From: Lysobacteraceae bacterium
Lineage (GTDB): Bacteria; Bdellovibrionota; UBA1018; JAGTJX01
Length of the DNA: 64,000 nucleotides
Assembly: GCA_023657465.1 (NCBI GenBank)
Contig: JAGTJX010000001.1
Location: 1-64,000, forward strand
Direction: 5' to 3'
Made by a program: the position numbers and the translations under genes. How positions within the stretch are numbered: position 1 is the stretch's first letter; every line of letters starts with the position of its first letter. The notes below the pieces were generated by a model that ran no database searches, was not told the origin of the DNA, and saw nothing but the letters and a program-made list of their open reading frames with translations. Shown piece after piece: positions 42,249 through 50,120 of this stretch.

Positions 42249-42734
42249 TTAAAAATTTGTGATTTTAGAAGTCCCATCACTAAATGTCGTTACCAATGAG
42301 ACCATTTCTTCCTTTTGATTCAGATTCAGAGTATCGCTTAATATGTTAGAGTCTTCATATGAAACCTCAAATGCATTGGATGTTTCCAAAGTTATTTTTG
42401 ATTTACATAAATTCTCTTGTGCCATCTGCTTTAAAATCTGCGCTAGGGCTATTCGCATTTTGGATGAAGCAGTAAGCAGTGCATCTCTAGTACTATTTAA
42501 GCTATTGCACTCATGAACATTTCGAAGTAGTCCGCAAGAAGTAGATACTTGATCATAAGTTTCTTGAAGTTCGATCATCAATTCTAGTTCAGTTGTTATG
42601 TTCGTAGATGCATTTGCAGTAGAAAGTTTTTCAGAAACAAGGCCAATTTGGTTTGCGAGTTGTTCGAGTTGAGAACAATAGTCAGCGTTTGCATTTGATA
42701 AAGTAGTGAGCGCAACTACTAAGGCAATATTCAT
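42249..42734 (-). CDS. secreted helical protein of unknown function
   Basis: 161 residues if started at ATG 42734, which gives a clean signal peptide (NIALVVALTTLSNANA). The mature part is helical with several cysteines (DYCSQLEQL, STSCGLLRNVHECN). No recognised domain. The frame is open farther upstream (42788), but that start would bury the signal peptide. Confidence 0.6.
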   Translation of the reverse strand: MNIALVVALTTLSNANADYCSQLEQLANQIGLVSEKLSTANASTNITTELELMIELQETYDQVSTSCGLLRNVHECNSLNSTRDALLTASSKMRIALAQILKQMAQENLCKSKITLETSNAFEVSYEDSNILSDTLNLNQKEEMVSLVTTFSDGTSKITNF

Positions 42735-43100
42735 GATATTTTTTGACTCGATTAAAAAATGATTATTCATATTCTTTGATGCTAACACTGAAGTCTCAGT
42801 TGATAAGATCGGAAAAATTTGCCTATGTGTTTAGTATGCCTGAACTCGTCTACATTCAAATCCAATAATTCCCACGCATATCGTGAGACGAAACTCTTTA
42901 CAAAACCGCCCAAGCCTCTCGTGAGTTTCTTTCAAAAAGCTTAGAATACTTGACCACATTAATAGCAAGATAAATGCCAATTTATAGGCCATTAAATCAA
43001 ACTCAATCGATCTGAAGCCTTGATTTTAAAGCATTATGTCGAACTTAAAAAAAAGTGTCTAAAATCTATACACTTTTAAAGGTCTCTTTCGCCCATATTT

Positions 43101-43118
43101 TGCGCGAATAACCGCGCA
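43101..43118. repeat. TGCGCG-N6-CGCGCA palindrome
   Basis: TGCGCG-AATAAC-CGCGCA, perfect; the flanking TT/AA extend the arms to 8 bp. Confidence 0.75.
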
Positions 43119-43189
43119 AATTTAGAAAACAGAAATTCAAGTGTGATTACCACGAATTAGGGAGATTTTTGTAAAAATGCCTCATCTTT

Positions 43190-43225
43190 TGCGCTGAACT
43201 CCGCGCATGCGCGGCCAACCGCGCG
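43190..43225. repeat. two adjacent TGCGCG-type palindromes
   Basis: TGCGCT-GAACTC-CGCGCA (43190-43207) directly followed by TGCGCG-GCCAAC-CGCGCG (43208-43225); each has one mismatch. A further CGCGCA half-site lies at 43234-43239. Confidence 0.7.
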
Positions 43226-43311
43226 TAAAAATCCGCGCAATTTCATAAAACACGAATTGCTATGTAGTTCCAGATACATGAACGTGAGTTGTAGGTTTTT
43301 ACCGAAAAAAG

Positions 43312-43329
43312 TGCGCGAAAACCCACGCA
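43312..43329. repeat. TGCGCG-N6-CACGCA palindrome
   Basis: TGCGCG-AAAACC-CACGCA, one mismatch to the consensus. Confidence 0.6.
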
Positions 43330-43400
43330 CTCATTGTATTTATAAATTGTTTAATAAATACAAACTATTAGCTTCATTTTGTACCCTTCGGTTTAAAAAA

Positions 43401-43418
43401 TGCGCGGAAGTACGCGCA
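43401..43418. repeat. TGCGCG-N6-CGCGCA palindrome nearest the YcaO promoter
   Basis: TGCGCG-GAAGTA-CGCGCA, perfect, centred about 110 bp upstream of the -24 element at 43517, a typical enhancer distance. Confidence 0.75.
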
Positions 43419-43516
43419 AAAACAATATTTTGTTGCGCCATATCATTTTCTCTGTCGTTGTGCTAAAAGCCTGCGAGATCAGTCCCTTAGCTAATATTGA
43501 AAGATGACTGCAAAAG

Positions 43517-43533
43517 TTGGCCTACGGATTGCT
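43517..43533 (+). promoter_or_regulatory. sigma-54 promoter of the YcaO-peptide operon
   Basis: TTGGCCTACGGATTGCT: TTGGC and TTGCT with GG and GC exactly 10 bases apart, the invariant sigma-54 spacing. Transcription would begin near 43544, just before GGAGG (43552-43556) and GTG 43563. The last gene of the operon encodes a sigma-54 activator. Confidence 0.7.
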
Positions 43534-43562
43534 ATAGGCGTTTGCATATTCGGAGGTGTTCA

Positions 43563-44588
43563 GTGGGTCAAATCATGAGTTCAGTAATCGCAGCTTTTCA
43601 TAGCCGCAAGTTCTCTCCATTCTTGGAGGGAGTTACTATTGATTTACCTCACGTTGGAAAACATCGACTCAAAGTTTCGCAAACTTCAAAACAACTTCGA
43701 CCAAAGGGATTCAAGTTTGTCGCTCACTCCTACATGACACAAATTGAAACCGATTCAGGAGTGCGTGAGTGGGGATTCGGTGAAGACGACAACGAGCTTC
43801 TTTCATTTCAAAAAAGCATTAGCGAAGCCGTTGAACGTGTCGTTTATCGTCTGATGAAAAATAAACAGAGTGCTCAAACCACGAATGGCTGGGCTTCGCA
43901 TCTTTCCAAAGACAAAGCAGAGAGATCAGCAGAACTCGAACTCTATGAACGCGATGCGGTTCTTTCTCACTGGCTGACTACTACTCCTATGAGAGAGATT
44001 GATCCAAGCTCTTTTCCAAAAAAGATTTCGACTTGGGTAGAGAAAGAATTGTCCCATTCCTCATCCTTTAACAAGCTTCGCATTTTAGTGTCCCATCTTG
44101 GATTTTTACCGACTGTCACAACTGTTATTGAGGATGAGAATAGTTTTGCAGTTCTTTCTCATGCGACAAAAGAATCTATTGCTGACGCTATCGAAGCTGC
44201 TCTTGCTGAAACATGCAGAATTGCGCACATCGCAGCAGATACAAAAACAAGTACGCTAAATAAACTAGCTCAACCTGAATTTCATGCAATGTACTACGCA
44301 AAGCTAGAAAAACTCCCTCGCTTTATCTTTGGTGAGAAAATTAACCTCAAGACTGCCGAACGCGAATGGAAAAAGAGATTTCAAGAGTTTAAAGACAGCA
44401 AATCAATATCAAGCTCAGTGAGTTTTTCTTGCTCGGGTCTGACCGTGGCTCAAGCAAACAATCCTCAAGTTCAAAAACTTTTCTTCGGTGAAACAACATC
44501 AGCTCTTTCAGAAGGGCTGATCAACCTACACCGTTTAAAAACCGCCAACACTAAAGAAATTAATTTAGCGAGGCACATTGTTCCATAA
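43563..44588 (+). CDS. YcaO-family peptide-modifying enzyme
   Basis: 341 residues from GTG 43563, chosen because GGAGG lies 6 bases upstream; a longer frame from 43497 would start upstream of the transcription start. YcaO-type features include FQKSISEAVERVVYRL, TNGWASHLSKDKAERSAELELYERDAVLSHW (the usual ATP/Mg-binding ELxERDA block) and ESIADAIEAALAE. YcaO enzymes use ATP to activate peptide backbone amides, making azolines, thioamides or amidines. The C-terminus does not end with a proline-rich tail (only one Pro at the end). No E1-like or dehydrogenase partner is encoded. It is the first gene of the operon with a peptide gene 21 bp downstream. Confidence 0.85.
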   Translation: MGQIMSSVIAAFHSRKFSPFLEGVTIDLPHVGKHRLKVSQTSKQLRPKGFKFVAHSYMTQIETDSGVREWGFGEDDNELLSFQKSISEAVERVVYRLMKNKQSAQTTNGWASHLSKDKAERSAELELYERDAVLSHWLTTTPMREIDPSSFPKKISTWVEKELSHSSSFNKLRILVSHLGFLPTVTTVIEDENSFAVLSHATKESIADAIEAALAETCRIAHIAADTKTSTLNKLAQPEFHAMYYAKLEKLPRFIFGEKINLKTAEREWKKRFQEFKDSKSISSSVSFSCSGLTVAQANNPQVQKLFFGETTSALSEGLINLHRLKTANTKEINLARHIVP

Positions 44589-44609
44589 CTAAAACAAGGA
44601 GAAATCAAA

Positions 44610-44756
44610 GTGATTAAGAGTATTTCAAAACTATTGTTATTTGTTCTTACCCTAGCTTCAGGAAGCACAGGAAAATTAATGAGCGCAGTCCATCAAGCCA
44701 ATCATAGTCCAGTGGCAAGCCCTTCTGGTGGTGGTGGCGGAGCAAGCTGCGGTTAA
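44610..44756 (+). CDS. 48-residue secreted precursor peptide (candidate YcaO substrate)
   Basis: GTG start at 44610 with AAGGAG eight bases upstream, TAA at 44754. N-terminal signal-like leader (KSISKLLLFVLTLASGS), a short middle (SAVHQANHSPVA) and a C-terminal tail SPSGGGGGASCG. The polyglycine followed by Ser-Cys-Gly is strikingly like the first heterocycle site (GGGSCGG) of microcin B17, which its YcaO turns into fused oxazole-thiazole. Location directly after a YcaO gene makes this a RiPP precursor by strong inference. A Sec-like leader is unusual for cytoplasmic RiPP modification and fits a pheromone. Confidence 0.8.
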   Translation: MIKSISKLLLFVLTLASGSTGKLMSAVHQANHSPVASPSGGGGGASCG

Positions 44757-44764
44757 ATTTGATC

Positions 44765-44784
44765 GGCGCAAATGGACTTGCGCC
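44765..44784 (+). promoter_or_regulatory. intercistronic hairpin after the peptide gene
   Basis: GGCGCAA, ATGGAC, TTGCGCC: 7-bp perfect stem with 6-base loop, starting 8 bases after the peptide stop, without a U run. Such hairpins stabilise the upstream message or reduce read-through, keeping peptide levels above those of the receptor genes. Confidence 0.55.
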
Positions 44785-44794
44785 TGAAACTGGA

Positions 44795-46279
44795 ATGTTT
44801 ATGAGAAAATTTTTGAGTCTCATACAGATGATCTGCTTAGTTCAGATCACGAATGGGATTTGTGGTGAAAAGATGACAAACCAAATTAGAACGTACATGG
44901 CGTTTAGCCAACCGATTGATCCGGCAAGAATCCTCACGATTCCTGATATGGATTTGTCCTATGCTCTGGGCTCGACCCTCGTGCGTTGGGACGACCACAA
45001 GCAAATCGCTCCAGGCATTGCTCAACGCTGGGAGATCATTTCTGAAAAAACCTATCGCTTCACACTGAGGGATGGTCTGAAATGGTCAAACAACGATCTG
45101 GTAAAATCCATTGAAGTAAAACAAAGCATTGAACGCGGTCTAAAAACCTATCCCGACGATCATAGAAGTCTTGCAAACCTCATTGATCGTATTGAATGCC
45201 CTGACGCAACCCATGTTGATATCATCACAAAAACACCAGCTAAAGACAGCGGGCTTCTTGGAAAACTAACCGAACCCAATTACTCGCTTCTAAAAATAAA
45301 GAGTGACGACCAAATTGATTTAAAAATTTCTTCTGGTGCATTTGCTTTGAAATCAATGAATGAAAATGAAGTTGTGTTAGTTCAAAATGCCAACTGGTTT
45401 AAATTTTCTCCTGACATGGCTAAGGAAGTTATCATTAGACAGCCACCAATCACTTTCGATTCACAAAAAGGACTCTTGTCAGATCCTTGGGCTAATATGA
45501 TCGAGACATCCTCTCTAATCGACGCTGATACTCAACGTGCCTATGAAAAATCTAACTATCACATCTGGAAGCGACCGATTGATAAGGTATTCTTAGTGCG
45601 TCTGAGTCCCAAGCTTGAAAATACAGATGGGTTTCAGCTCTTAAGATTTCTACGCGACCGCTTGGATAAAAAGGTGATCTTGAACGGCCTATCAGGAATC
45701 TCAGCAGGCGATCAAGTATTTCCTGTTTCCTTCCATCTGCATGACCCAAGCTATGCCGTCAAAACAAAAGAAAAGTCACTGCCAAGCTCTCTAGGTAAAA
45801 GACCGCTCGAAGTAATCTATACACCATCACGCGTACCTCAGAATTTAGTCGAGAATTTCAAAAAAGCGATTACAGATGCTTATGGTGTCGCACCCAAGAT
45901 GATCCCAGTTGGACTAAAAGAGTCTTTCGTTCGCAGAGAAAAGAGCGACTTTGACCTGCACCTTGGAACAATGGGACTTGCTGATCCCGATCCAGAAGGA
46001 ATTATGTCATTTTATCTTGAGAACAATCCTCCAGTGATTCCAAAAGGTGATGGAGTATTTTTAACTCGCCTTGATGAGGCTAGAAAAGAAAAAGACTTCA
46101 GCAAACGAGTAAAAATCTTCCGTGGAATTATTACTGATGCAACGCTCGGCGGATATATTCTTCCCGTATTTCATCTTTCCACCGTTGGAATCGGTAAGCC
46201 TGAACTTGATTTTAGCCAAGTTTCACAAAGTGATGAATCCGTAACTCTATCAAAAGTTCGGTTCAGGAAAGCACAATGA
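44795..46279 (+). CDS. oligopeptide-binding-protein homologue (SBP family 5)
   Basis: About 494 residues with a signal peptide (RKFLSLIQMICLVQITNGICG) and an OppA/DppA-type fold: LVRWDDHKQIAPGIAQRWEI, YRFTLRDGLKWSNND, and a C-terminal lobe ILPVFHLSTVGIGK. Family 5 proteins bind peptides in the periplasm. No ABC permease or ATPase genes accompany it, so it more likely presents a ligand to the kinase downstream than feeds an importer; compare PrgZ/TraC pheromone receptors. ATG 44795 or 44801 are both possible; ATG 44795 is listed. Confidence 0.85.
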   Translation: MFMRKFLSLIQMICLVQITNGICGEKMTNQIRTYMAFSQPIDPARILTIPDMDLSYALGSTLVRWDDHKQIAPGIAQRWEIISEKTYRFTLRDGLKWSNNDLVKSIEVKQSIERGLKTYPDDHRSLANLIDRIECPDATHVDIITKTPAKDSGLLGKLTEPNYSLLKIKSDDQIDLKISSGAFALKSMNENEVVLVQNANWFKFSPDMAKEVIIRQPPITFDSQKGLLSDPWANMIETSSLIDADTQRAYEKSNYHIWKRPIDKVFLVRLSPKLENTDGFQLLRFLRDRLDKKVILNGLSGISAGDQVFPVSFHLHDPSYAVKTKEKSLPSSLGKRPLEVIYTPSRVPQNLVENFKKAITDAYGVAPKMIPVGLKESFVRREKSDFDLHLGTMGLADPDPEGIMSFYLENNPPVIPKGDGVFLTRLDEARKEKDFSKRVKIFRGIITDATLGGYILPVFHLSTVGIGKPELDFSQVSQSDESVTLSKVRFRKAQ

Positions 46280-46286
46280 CCAATCT

Positions 46287-47708
46287 ATGAAGTCGAACAT
46301 GAGCCTAAAATCATCACTTCACAAGACCACAGTTCGATGGTCGCTCATTGGTCTTGGGCTGAGTCTTTTACTGGGTGGCGGTACATTCATTTACCTCACC
46401 AAGCAGTCCACCGAGGAGAGTACCAAGCTCCTAGCGCAGTCGCTTATGAGAGCGTTTCGACCCCAAATTCTTGAAGGCAACATTAGGGATGCTCAATTTC
46501 AAATGAATCGAATTCTAGGTGATCTGAAAGATCAATCACTACGTGTGCTCGATAAGAACCAGCATAGTCTTTACCCACTTCCAGAAGACAATGAAGCAAG
46601 TTTTTCTTGTCACAGTGACAAAATGTTATGTTGGAATGGCAACTTTCAATTCATCACCATTCTTGAACCAATCTATTTTGATGAAGATGTTTCAAAAGAG
46701 TTATTTGGATATGTTTCGATCAAGACCGCGCCTAAACCTCAGTGGTCAGTCATCGGTACCTTTCTTATATCAACTCTGCTTCTTTTCTGCGCTCAAGCGT
46801 GGGGATTGCTTGGCGCTCTAAAACAGATCACGCGAATGATTTTAGATCCTATTCAGTCATGGAGCAGTGATCTTTCCAAGAATGCCTTGATGTCAGATTC
46901 AAAACAAATCGCAAAGGCTCCATTTTTAGAATTGGCCTCTATGGAAAGATCCATCCAAGGATTACGGACTGCGATTTCTGATCTTGAAAAAGAAGCATCA
47001 GACCAAGCAAGGAAACAAGCCCAAATTTCCATTGTGAGACAGATCGGACACGATCTTAAAACTCCACTGTCTCAAATCTCAAAGCTGTTTGATGCTCTCG
47101 TGAAAAAGGCACAAACCACACAGGAGGTTGACCCAAGCTGCGTCTATCAAATCGAACGATCTCTGAAACGCATGGGCGATCTCATTCGCCAGATAAAAGA
47201 ACTCAACGAAGGTGAGCCAAAAGGTAATGCTCAAACACCAATTGAAGTTGGTAATGAACTTTTTGAGGCCATGGAATCAGCCAAATCCATGATCGCAAGC
47301 ACAGATAAAAATGCGGTTAGAATTGAACTTGCAAGACCAAGTACAGTTGCATTTACATCTGTACCTGAAACTAAATTTTTTCAAATCATCGACAATTTAC
47401 TTCGTAACGCGATTGACGCTGTAGACTCCAGAAATGGAATAGTCTCTGTGAGCTACGCCTCTTCTGATGATTCCATCCAGATCTCTGTCAAAGATAACGG
47501 GACAGGAATTTCAAATGATATTCAAGACAAAATATTTGACCTCGACTTTACTACCAAACAAGGAAAAGGAACGGGTCTTGGTCTTCCTATCATCAAAAGA
47601 ATCTGTAGCAGTTACGGCGGTAAGATCGAACTTCGATCAAAACTAGACGAAGGATCAGAATTTATTGTTCATTTACCAAAATTTCACGAAAGAGGTGCAA
47701 ACACATGA
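46287..47708 (+). CDS. membrane sensor histidine kinase, element C
   Basis: 473 residues: two membrane segments (about 17-36 and 155-175) enclosing a periplasmic domain of about 115 residues with two cysteines, then a HisKA region with His in RQIGHDLKTPLSQ, and HATPase with NLLRNAIDAV, DNGTGIS and GKGTGLGLPI. The small periplasmic domain could dock the peptide-loaded binding protein. It starts 8 bp after the binding-protein gene and overlaps the regulator gene by 4 bp. Confidence 0.92.
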   Translation: MKSNMSLKSSLHKTTVRWSLIGLGLSLLLGGGTFIYLTKQSTEESTKLLAQSLMRAFRPQILEGNIRDAQFQMNRILGDLKDQSLRVLDKNQHSLYPLPEDNEASFSCHSDKMLCWNGNFQFITILEPIYFDEDVSKELFGYVSIKTAPKPQWSVIGTFLISTLLLFCAQAWGLLGALKQITRMILDPIQSWSSDLSKNALMSDSKQIAKAPFLELASMERSIQGLRTAISDLEKEASDQARKQAQISIVRQIGHDLKTPLSQISKLFDALVKKAQTTQEVDPSCVYQIERSLKRMGDLIRQIKELNEGEPKGNAQTPIEVGNELFEAMESAKSMIASTDKNAVRIELARPSTVAFTSVPETKFFQIIDNLLRNAIDAVDSRNGIVSVSYASSDDSIQISVKDNGTGISNDIQDKIFDLDFTTKQGKGTGLGLPIIKRICSSYGGKIELRSKLDEGSEFIVHLPKFHERGANT

Positions 47709-49063
47709 AGTATAGAATTTTAACGATTGACGATGATGTCGAAAATCTTCAAGCCAATAAAATATTTTTGGAAGCCTGCGAATACTCTGTCGATGTGGCT
47801 ACAAATGGTCATGATGGGCTGAAACTAATTCAGAACGCGTTCTCTGATTATGCTGCGGTTCTCTTAGACTATCGAATGCCAGGAATGTCAGGGGCAGAAA
47901 CGGCGCTCAAGATCAAAGAGATCAACCCCGATCTTCCTATCCTCATGTACTCCTGCGATGATAGCGGAGACACTATCAAACAAAGTTATAGATCTGGTAT
48001 TGAGGATTTTATCGACAAAGATGAGAGTCGAGACAAACTAAAACTTGCACTAGAACTCGCTTGTAAAAAATATGAGGAGATGAAGGTTTCAAAGCCAGCA
48101 TCTCCTACCGAGAATCAAAAGCTACTTGAAACTATAGGAATGATCGGTTGCTCTGAGTCCATGGCGGAAGTGGCCAAGTCTGCTTTGAAATACGCTACAC
48201 TTGGCTCTCCTGTTCTACTTACGGGTGAAACAGGTGTAGGCAAAGAGCTTATTGCGCGAGCACTCCACCCAAAATCCATGAATTCTTTTTATGGTCTGAA
48301 TTGCGCATCGTTCGCGCAAAATAATCTGATTGAATCAGAACTGTTCGGTTACGAAAAAGGCGCGTTTACTGGTGCTGATAATAGAAAAATTGGCATGCTA
48401 GAGTCTATCGGAGATGGAACTATTTTTTTAGATGAGATACACCATCTCACTCCTCAAGCTCAGGCCACTTTGCTCCGCGCACTTTGTGAAAAGAAAATCA
48501 GAAGAATAGGGGGTCTACAGGAAATCCCTATCACTTGTAGAATTATTGCTGCAACAAAACCGGAGATCACTTCACTCATTCAAAAAGGACAATTCTTGGC
48601 GGATTTGTATTACCGCTTAAAAGTTTTAACTATTGAGGTTCCTGCGCTTCGAGATCGCCCTGAAGATATTGAACCGCTTGTTCATCACTTTTGTCGACTT
48701 ATTGAAAATGAAACCAAAACAAAAAAAGAGTTTCGATTGAATGTTATCAGAAGTTTTGAGGAATATAGTTGGCCTGGAAACATTCGAGAGCTTGAGGGAG
48801 TTATTAGGCAACTTTTTGCGAGTTCAAAGGATTACTATATTGGAGCCGAAGACCTTAAGGGTAATATCAAAGAAATATTGAATCACAGTAATAATCGAGT
48901 CACAGCGCTTGATACATTTGATCGAAAGCAGCTCAGACAACGACGTGATTATATTTCTACTATCCTGCGCAGCTCGCGCTCGAAGAGGCAGGCCGCTGAT
49001 CGCCTTGGAATCAATGAGAGTACGCTCAGAGGACTCATGAATAATCTCGAAATCAGGATATAA
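47705..49063 (+). CDS. NtrC-type sigma-54 activator (response regulator), element C
   Basis: 452 residues: receiver with phospho-acceptor Asp in AVLLDYRMPGMSG, AAA+ domain with Walker A GETGVGKE, intact sigma-54 loop GAFTGA, Walker B TIFLDEIHHL, and a Fis-type helix-turn-helix (KRQAADRLGINESTLRGLM). It ends the YcaO operon, which has a sigma-54 promoter, implying autoinduction. The fragment at 3637-4158 in element A is its homologue. Confidence 0.93.
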   Translation: MKYRILTIDDDVENLQANKIFLEACEYSVDVATNGHDGLKLIQNAFSDYAAVLLDYRMPGMSGAETALKIKEINPDLPILMYSCDDSGDTIKQSYRSGIEDFIDKDESRDKLKLALELACKKYEEMKVSKPASPTENQKLLETIGMIGCSESMAEVAKSALKYATLGSPVLLTGETGVGKELIARALHPKSMNSFYGLNCASFAQNNLIESELFGYEKGAFTGADNRKIGMLESIGDGTIFLDEIHHLTPQAQATLLRALCEKKIRRIGGLQEIPITCRIIAATKPEITSLIQKGQFLADLYYRLKVLTIEVPALRDRPEDIEPLVHHFCRLIENETKTKKEFRLNVIRSFEEYSWPGNIRELEGVIRQLFASSKDYYIGAEDLKGNIKEILNHSNNRVTALDTFDRKQLRQRRDYISTILRSSRSKRQAADRLGINESTLRGLMNNLEIRI

Positions 49064-49068
49064 AAAAA

Positions 49069-49092
49069 CGGTGGAGGTATTCACCTCCACCG
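49069..49092. terminator. bidirectional terminator
   Basis: CGGTGGAGGT, ATTC, ACCTCCACCG, with an A run on one side; located between the convergent regulator and resolvase genes. Confidence 0.8.
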
Positions 49093-49100
49093 CCTTGATT

Positions 49101-49841
49101 TTACCGTATTATTTCTAACTCGATTTTTTCTTCGCCAATCGGGACTTCATACTGATTAAGGCCATCACTACTAGACGTAGGTTTTGGTGCTTCAGATTTT
49201 TTGTCAAAGACAGGTTTGTATGTTCCGTCCTTCTGTTCTTGTTTCATGAGTCTTAATTCAGCCGCTACAGCACCGCTACTCACATTGCAGACCTTCGAGA
49301 TTTGTCTATAGGTCATGCCAGTGGCGCGAAGAGCACGGATCATCTCGCTAGGGCGGGTTTTCTTACGGCCAAGGCGGACTCCTTTAGATTTAGCATTAGC
49401 CAGACCATTCCTTACACGTTCAATTAGAATATCCCTTTCCAATTGACTTACCGCGCCAAGAATAGTGAAGACCGCTGATCCTAGAGGACTCGATGTATCT
49501 ATATTTTCCGTAATTGAGACGAATCCCACCCCAAGGGCTTTGAACTCCTCCAGTGCACGAAGCAAATGTGTAACGCTTCTAGCGTAGCGACTGAAAGAAT
49601 AACAAAGCACCATACTGGCCTCACCATTCCTCACAGCAGCCATCATGGCATCAAGACCCGGACGCGAGTTTTTTGTACCCGACTGGTTTTCATCCTGATA
49701 GATGACCGAGTTCCTGATGCCATGACGTTGGCAGTATTCGTTTAATGCTCTGATCTGGGCTTCAAGCCCAGTGGTTTGATGACCCGTAGATACTCTTGCG
49801 TAAATCAGACAGCGTTTTTCAACCACGACTCCTCCAAACAA
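49101..49841 (-). CDS. serine recombinase (resolvase/invertase family), element C
   Basis: 246 residues, same layout as 4204-4965: nucleophile Ser in YARVSTGHQ, LCYSFSRYARS, long helix LERDILIERVRNGLANA and HTH MTYRQISKVCNVSSGAVAAE. The first few residues (MFGGVVVEK) are uncertain; a start at GTG or Val near residue 5 is possible. It belongs to the right-end operon transcribed away from the tRNA. Confidence 0.88.
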   Translation of the reverse strand: MFGGVVVEKRCLIYARVSTGHQTTGLEAQIRALNEYCQRHGIRNSVIYQDENQSGTKNSRPGLDAMMAAVRNGEASMVLCYSFSRYARSVTHLLRALEEFKALGVGFVSITENIDTSSPLGSAVFTILGAVSQLERDILIERVRNGLANAKSKGVRLGRKKTRPSEMIRALRATGMTYRQISKVCNVSSGAVAAELRLMKQEQKDGTYKPVFDKKSEAPKPTSSSDGLNQYEVPIGEEKIELEIIR

Positions 49842-49872
49842 TTGCAGAAGATCAGTATTGATCTCACTGCCA

Positions 49873-50049
49873 CTATTTTTTGGGTTGGCCTAATAAAGCA
49901 CGGTTCCACTGACCAATGCTCATCAGTCCGCGCGCGTGAACCCGCGCACTTTCTGATCGAAGTTGGTTTGTCACTTCAACTAAAGTGCCACTCCAACCTA
50001 AAGCAAGACCAACCCAAAACAATTTTCTGATGAGATTTCCAATATCCAT
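49873..50049 (-). CDS. small membrane protein, element C (58 aa)
   Basis: 58 residues from ATG 50049, preceded by GGAGAATCACAAG. Hydrophobic segment LFWVGLALGWSGTLVEV, polar rest ending LLGQPKK. Homologous to 5009-5188 in element A. A longer frame to 50118 exists but runs through GCGCG palindromes and is not supported. Confidence 0.75.
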   Translation of the reverse strand: MDIGNLIRKLFWVGLALGWSGTLVEVTNQLRSESARVHARGLMSIGQWNRALLGQPKK

Positions 50050-50085
50050 CTTGTGATTCTCCTTTTGTTTGATTCTAAAAAAACC

Positions 50086-50117
50086 TGCGCGAACTTCCGC
50101 GCGCGCAGGTTCGCGCA
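50086..50117. repeat. overlapping TGCGCG-type palindromes
   Basis: TGCGCG-AACTTC-CGCGCG (50086-50103) overlapping CGCGCG-CAGGTT-CGCGCA (50100-50117). Another near copy, CGCGCG-TGAACC-CGCGCA, is at 49931-49948 within the small-protein gene. The intercistronic position matches that of 5229-5246 in element A. Confidence 0.7.
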
Positions 50118-50120
50118 CAT

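Larger units (their letters stand above)
42735..43516. other. non-coding region upstream of the YcaO operon
   Basis: About 780 bp with no gene I believe. Its right half holds a cluster of five TGCGCG-N6-CGCGCA-type palindromes (43101, 43190, 43208, 43312, 43401) ahead of a sigma-54 promoter. Confidence 0.6.

Noticed and set aside
43257..43466. A 69-residue plus-strand frame upstream of the YcaO gene
   Set aside because: It crosses three GCGCG palindromes, has no Shine-Dalgarno, and its content is typical of random A+T-rich DNA.
43497..43562. A longer YcaO N-terminus from TTG 43497
   Set aside because: It would start upstream of the predicted transcription start and ignores the strong GGAGG before GTG 43563.
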